In this document: positions 61,112 through 64,000 of the stretch, piece by piece
Layout: the number at the start of each line of letters is the position of its first letter
How positions within the stretch are numbered: position 1 is the first letter of the stretch
From: Providencia huaxiensis
Lineage (GTDB): Bacteria > Pseudomonadota > Gammaproteobacteria > Enterobacterales > Enterobacteriaceae
Assembly: GCF_002843235.3 (NCBI RefSeq)
Contig: NZ_CP031123.2
Location: 2,046,001-2,110,000 of the forward strand
Length of the DNA stretch: 64,000 nucleotides
Direction of reading: 5' to 3'
Translations under genes and position numbers: made by a program
Notes under the pieces: model-generated
Seen by the model: the letters and a program-made list of their open reading frames with translations, nothing else
What the model was told of the DNA's origin: nothing
Database searches by the model: none

Positions 61112-62032
61112 ATGAAAAATCTTCTTTTTCCGCTAATCGCGGTTTTATTATGGTCAATTAACGCCATTGTTAACAAAGCGGCATCAACTGCCATTGACCC
61201 TGCGGCAATCTCATTTTACCGTTGGGCACTGGCATTTCTTGTCATGACCCCTTTTGTATTACGTTCTGTGCTTCGAAATTTTAAAATGGTCATGAAACAT
61301 TGGTGGCAACTCGCCATTTTAGGCGCTTTAGGGATGATGTTATACCAAAGCTTGGCTTATTATGCCGCACATAGCGTGAGTGCCACCTTTATGGGAATTA
61401 TGAACTCGTTGATCCCATTATTGACAGTCATTATTAGTATCTTTGTGCTACGCGTTATTCCTACCGTGGGGATTGTGCTAGGTTCAATCCTCTCATTATG
61501 TGGATTAGTGTGGCTAGTGAGCCAAGGAAGCCCAAGTGCGTTGTTCTCTCAAGGCTTAGGCCAAGGGGAAGCCATGATGTTGGTTGCGTCTGCGGCATAC
61601 GCCCTGTACGGTGTTCTGACTAAGCGTTGGTCAATTCAGTTATCGAGTTGGGATGCCCTTTACGTTCAAATTTTCTTTGGCGTGATCATGCTGCTCCCTA
61701 ATTTCTTATTAGCTGAAGATGTCTCTCTGAACAGCCAAAATATTGGTTTAGTGGTATTTGCAGGTATTGCAGCTTCTATCATCGCCCCAGCTTTATGGAT
61801 CAAAGGGGTTATAAAACTCGGCGCAAATACAACCTCCATATTTATGAACCTTGCCCCTGTATTTACCGCCATTATTGCCATTTTCGCCTTGGGTGAAGAA
61901 TTAAAAAGCTACCATTTAATCGGTGGTGGTGTGGTCTTACTCGGGGTAATGTTAGCGCAACAATTACGTACTCCACTGACAGAATTATTCCGCCGTGAAA
62001 AAAAGGTGGTTCAAGAGGATTCTTGCCAGTAG
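61112..62032 (+). CDS. EamA/DMT family transporter
   Basis: A 306-residue inner-membrane exporter with ten hydrophobic helices in two EamA repeats (about 5-140 and 150-290). Typical pieces are LLWSINAIVNKAASTAI and SFYRWALAFLVMTPFVL in the first half and NLAPVFTAIIAIFALGEELK in the second. The substrate is unknown; relatives export amino acids or drugs. The frame begins at 61073, but ATG 61112 follows GGGAGAG and starts directly at the first helix. It is divergent from the AraC regulator. Confidence 0.88.
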   Translation: MKNLLFPLIAVLLWSINAIVNKAASTAIDPAAISFYRWALAFLVMTPFVLRSVLRNFKMVMKHWWQLAILGALGMMLYQSLAYYAAHSVSATFMGIMNSLIPLLTVIISIFVLRVIPTVGIVLGSILSLCGLVWLVSQGSPSALFSQGLGQGEAMMLVASAAYALYGVLTKRWSIQLSSWDALYVQIFFGVIMLLPNFLLAEDVSLNSQNIGLVVFAGIAASIIAPALWIKGVIKLGANTTSIFMNLAPVFTAIIAIFALGEELKSYHLIGGGVVLLGVMLAQQLRTPLTELFRREKKVVQEDSCQ

Positions 62033-62387
62033 AATAGAATTATAAAAGCAATAAATGCAATGTCGTCACTCATATGCCCCACTCTGTGGGGCTATGTTTG
62101 AAATCCCCTCTATTTCCTCTTCAATTTCTCCTTAATTTTCTTCACCATTCATACTTTGTGACATTTAAAATATCTTCAATTCACCTTTAATTCGCTCATC
62201 ATTGATATGATTTATCGGATTACCATTTTCCAGATAAGGGAAAATCCGATTGAATCTTCTGGAATTACAATTAGACTTAAACAAAATTAAATACCCCTTT
62301 AGGAGTAGTAACTCCACTCAATAAGCCGTGATAACGCGATAAATCTAAATGGAGCGTGGCAAGTAACCACTATAATAAGGAATAACA
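62033..62387. other. Intergenic region before the Sel1-repeat gene
   Basis: 355 bp. It holds a hairpin GCCCCAC/GTGGGGC (62076-62092) that may end the exporter transcript but lacks a T run, an inverted repeat ATCGGATT (62214-62221)/AATCCGAT (62243-62250), a small hairpin GGAGT/ACTCC near 62303, and the ribosome binding site AAGGA at 62377-62381. Confidence 0.5.
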
Positions 62388-64000
62388 ATGACTAAGCCGT
62401 TTAAAGTTGGGTTGTTCATATTGATAATAATTGCTGTAGCCACTGGCATTTATTTTATCAATAACACCAACCCATCCTCTCCCTCCCAATTAGGCTATGA
62501 TTTATATCAACAAGGTGAGTCTCAAGCTGCCTTTGAACAGTTCCAAAAAACAGCAGAGCAAGACTCACAATCCGCTTTTGCATTAGCCATGATGTATAAA
62601 GACGGTATTGGTACAAATGTCGATGATGTGGCAGCTCAAAACTGGTTAATTAAGGCAGCAGAAGCTAACAATAAAAATGCGTTATATAACCTTGGTTTTT
62701 TCCGCTATAAGCACATGATAGAAGACACTTCTACAGATGAAAACGGGTTAGCTTCTTTAACGAAAGCGGCTGATCTCGGTGTAAAAGAAGCACAAGAAAT
62801 GGTTGGTGGTATTTATTTAGCTGATAAATACGAAGAAGTTCCACAAAATATTGAACTTTCTCGCCAATATTTCACTTTAGCTTCTGACCAAGGCTCAAAA
62901 CTGGCCAAATTTGCTTTAGGTTATATCGCCCATGACTTTGACAATGACAGTAAGAAAGCCGTTGATATATTAACGCCACTTGTCAGCAACGATTTTCCCT
63001 TACCCGCTATGCTGCTTGCCTCGATTTATAAGGATGGCGGTAACGGTGTGCCACCGAACCCATCACTCGCTAAAAAGTACGAGCGCCTCTCTTTCTCCTC
63101 TGCATTAGAATACATTTCTGACGCGGATGAATTAGAACCTGGAGCTTTATCATTGTATGGTTCACAAACAGAAGAAGAAAAACAAAAGGTCATTTCTAAT
63201 TTAGAAGAGCGGGCAAGCCGTGGTGATGAGAACGCCATCTATGTGTTGTACCAAAAATACATGACTGGCGATGGTGTTCGGAGAAATAAAAACCGTGCAA
63301 TGGCTTATATCCGCCCCCTTGTAGACGCAAAAAAACCTAAAGCCTTATATTTAAATTACAAAGCTGATACCGACCGTATTCAGGATTTAACTGATGCCGC
63401 TGATGGTCAATACCCTCCCGCGATGTATCAAGCCTATAACGTGTATTCTGGCCGTACATTTAGCGATGTTAAGCGAAATGACGCTTTAGCTGAAAAATAT
63501 CTCACCGCTGCCGCAGACCTTGGTGATTTAAACGCACTTGTTATCATCAACCAGAGAGCAATTTCCAGTTACGATTTTCCAAACAAAAAACTGAGTGATA
63601 TTGTCGCCAAATATACCCCTATTTTAATGGAAAAGTACCCGAACTCTGCGGAAGCGTTAGTGGCGGCAAGTGATGTTTATAGTGTTAAAGGTAGCCCATT
63701 ATTTTCGCCAGAAAAAGCCTTCACCGCTTTAGAAAAAGCAAATCGCATTGACCCCACTTATGATGCCCAGATGCAATTAGCGCGTTATTATATTAATGCT
63801 TTTGGTACTAAGCAGGATGTGCAGAAAGCCGCTAAATTACTCATCGACAACCTTAATGAAAACGGTTACCCATCAACCGCTGAGCGCTTATTGGTTCAAA
63901 TATATTATCGCTATGATATTAAAGCACTTATCGATGAAAAAACGATTATCGATATCCTCAAAGAGGATGTGATTAAACGCGAAAATTATTCCTTAGCTTA
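62388..64000 (+). CDS. Membrane-anchored Sel1-like repeat protein, N-terminal part (3' end outside window)
   Basis: Open frame of at least 537 codons running off the right edge, with no stop in the visible part. ATG follows AAGGA by 6 bases. Residues about 5-22 form one membrane helix (VGLFILIIIAVATGIYFI), so the rest is probably periplasmic. Sel1-like repeats are visible near the start: SAFALAMMYKDGIGTNVDDV, AQNWLIKAAEANNKNALYNL, then LTKAADLGVKEAQEMVGGIY, and later NAIYVLYQKYMTGDGVRRN and EKYLTAAADLGDLNALVII. Sel1 proteins are scaffolds; the partner here is unknown. Confidence 0.82.
   Translation, partial: MTKPFKVGLFILIIIAVATGIYFINNTNPSSPSQLGYDLYQQGESQAAFEQFQKTAEQDSQSAFALAMMYKDGIGTNVDDVAAQNWLIKAAEANNKNALYNLGFFRYKHMIEDTSTDENGLASLTKAADLGVKEAQEMVGGIYLADKYEEVPQNIELSRQYFTLASDQGSKLAKFALGYIAHDFDNDSKKAVDILTPLVSNDFPLPAMLLASIYKDGGNGVPPNPSLAKKYERLSFSSALEYISDADELEPGALSLYGSQTEEEKQKVISNLEERASRGDENAIYVLYQKYMTGDGVRRNKNRAMAYIRPLVDAKKPKALYLNYKADTDRIQDLTDAADGQYPPAMYQAYNVYSGRTFSDVKRNDALAEKYLTAAADLGDLNALVIINQRAISSYDFPNKKLSDIVAKYTPILMEKYPNSAEALVAASDVYSVKGSPLFSPEKAFTALEKANRIDPTYDAQMQLARYYINAFGTKQDVQKAAKLLIDNLNENGYPSTAERLLVQIYYRYDIKALIDEKTIIDILKEDVIKRENYSLA

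Noticed and set aside
1..64000. tRNA, rRNA, prophage or integrase signatures
   Set aside because: No cloverleaf-like sequence, phage structural gene, integrase or attachment-site duplication was found on reading either strand.

Overview
The window is chromosomal DNA of an enterobacterium of the Morganellaceae, most probably Providencia; Proteus or Morganella are less likely alternatives. The basis is enterobacterial gene order (menFDHBCE, nuoA-N, lrhA, alaA, yfbR-V, ackA-pta, yfcD, yfcH, ubiX, purF-cvpA-dedD-folC-accD-dedA-truA-usg-pdxB), protein sequences close to but clearly distinct from E. coli, moderately AT-rich DNA, and several ERIC-type intergenic repeats. This assignment is inference; no rRNA or other species marker is present.

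Layout. 1-4.3 kb: 3' part of tyrP, an Rpn-family nuclease gene with a likely internal gene, yfaZ, and a heme catalase (katA). 4.4-11.5 kb: the complete menaquinone cluster on the minus strand, lacking only menA and ubiE/menG. 12.2-14.4 kb: a very AT-rich two-gene cassette that I read as a XaxAB/YaxAB-type binary alpha-pore-forming toxin, inserted between menF and nuoN. 14.5-29.5 kb: the full 13-gene NADH:quinone oxidoreductase (complex I) operon on the minus strand. 30.6-39.2 kb: lrhA, alaA, yfbR, an orphan AT-rich gene, yfbS, yfbT, yfbU and yfbV, plus a probable 22-residue membrane peptide gene too short for routine gene calling. 39.8-43.2 kb: ackA-pta. 43.4-47.0 kb: a DUF3313-type lipoprotein and a three-gene operon of an M24 peptidase, a DUF3311 small membrane protein and a sodium:solute symporter. 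47.2-60.1 kb: yfcD, yfcH, ubiX, a YwqG-like gene, and the long minus-strand run from pdxB to purF. 60.2-64 kb: a divergent AraC regulator/EamA exporter pair and the start of a large membrane-anchored Sel1-repeat protein cut by the window end.

How it works together. The men cluster makes the menaquinone that accepts electrons from complex I in anaerobic respiration; lrhA sits directly upstream of nuo; ackA-pta completes overflow and mixed-acid acetate metabolism. The purF-cvpA promoter carries a clear PurR operator and is separated from dedD by a terminator. Accessory content is placed at junctions that are also variable in other enterobacteria (menF/nuoN, yfaZ/menE, pta/yfcD, alaA/yfbR/yfbS). 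ERIC elements lie exactly at gene edges: they abut the stop codons of yfbU and purF, a remnant lies by the YwqG-like stop, and one supplies the ribosome binding region of yfcH.

Most worth attention: the toxin cassette, the gene-within-gene in the Rpn locus, the tiny membrane peptide by alaA, and the ERIC/gene-boundary fusions. No tRNA, rRNA, CRISPR array, intact insertion sequence or prophage was seen.
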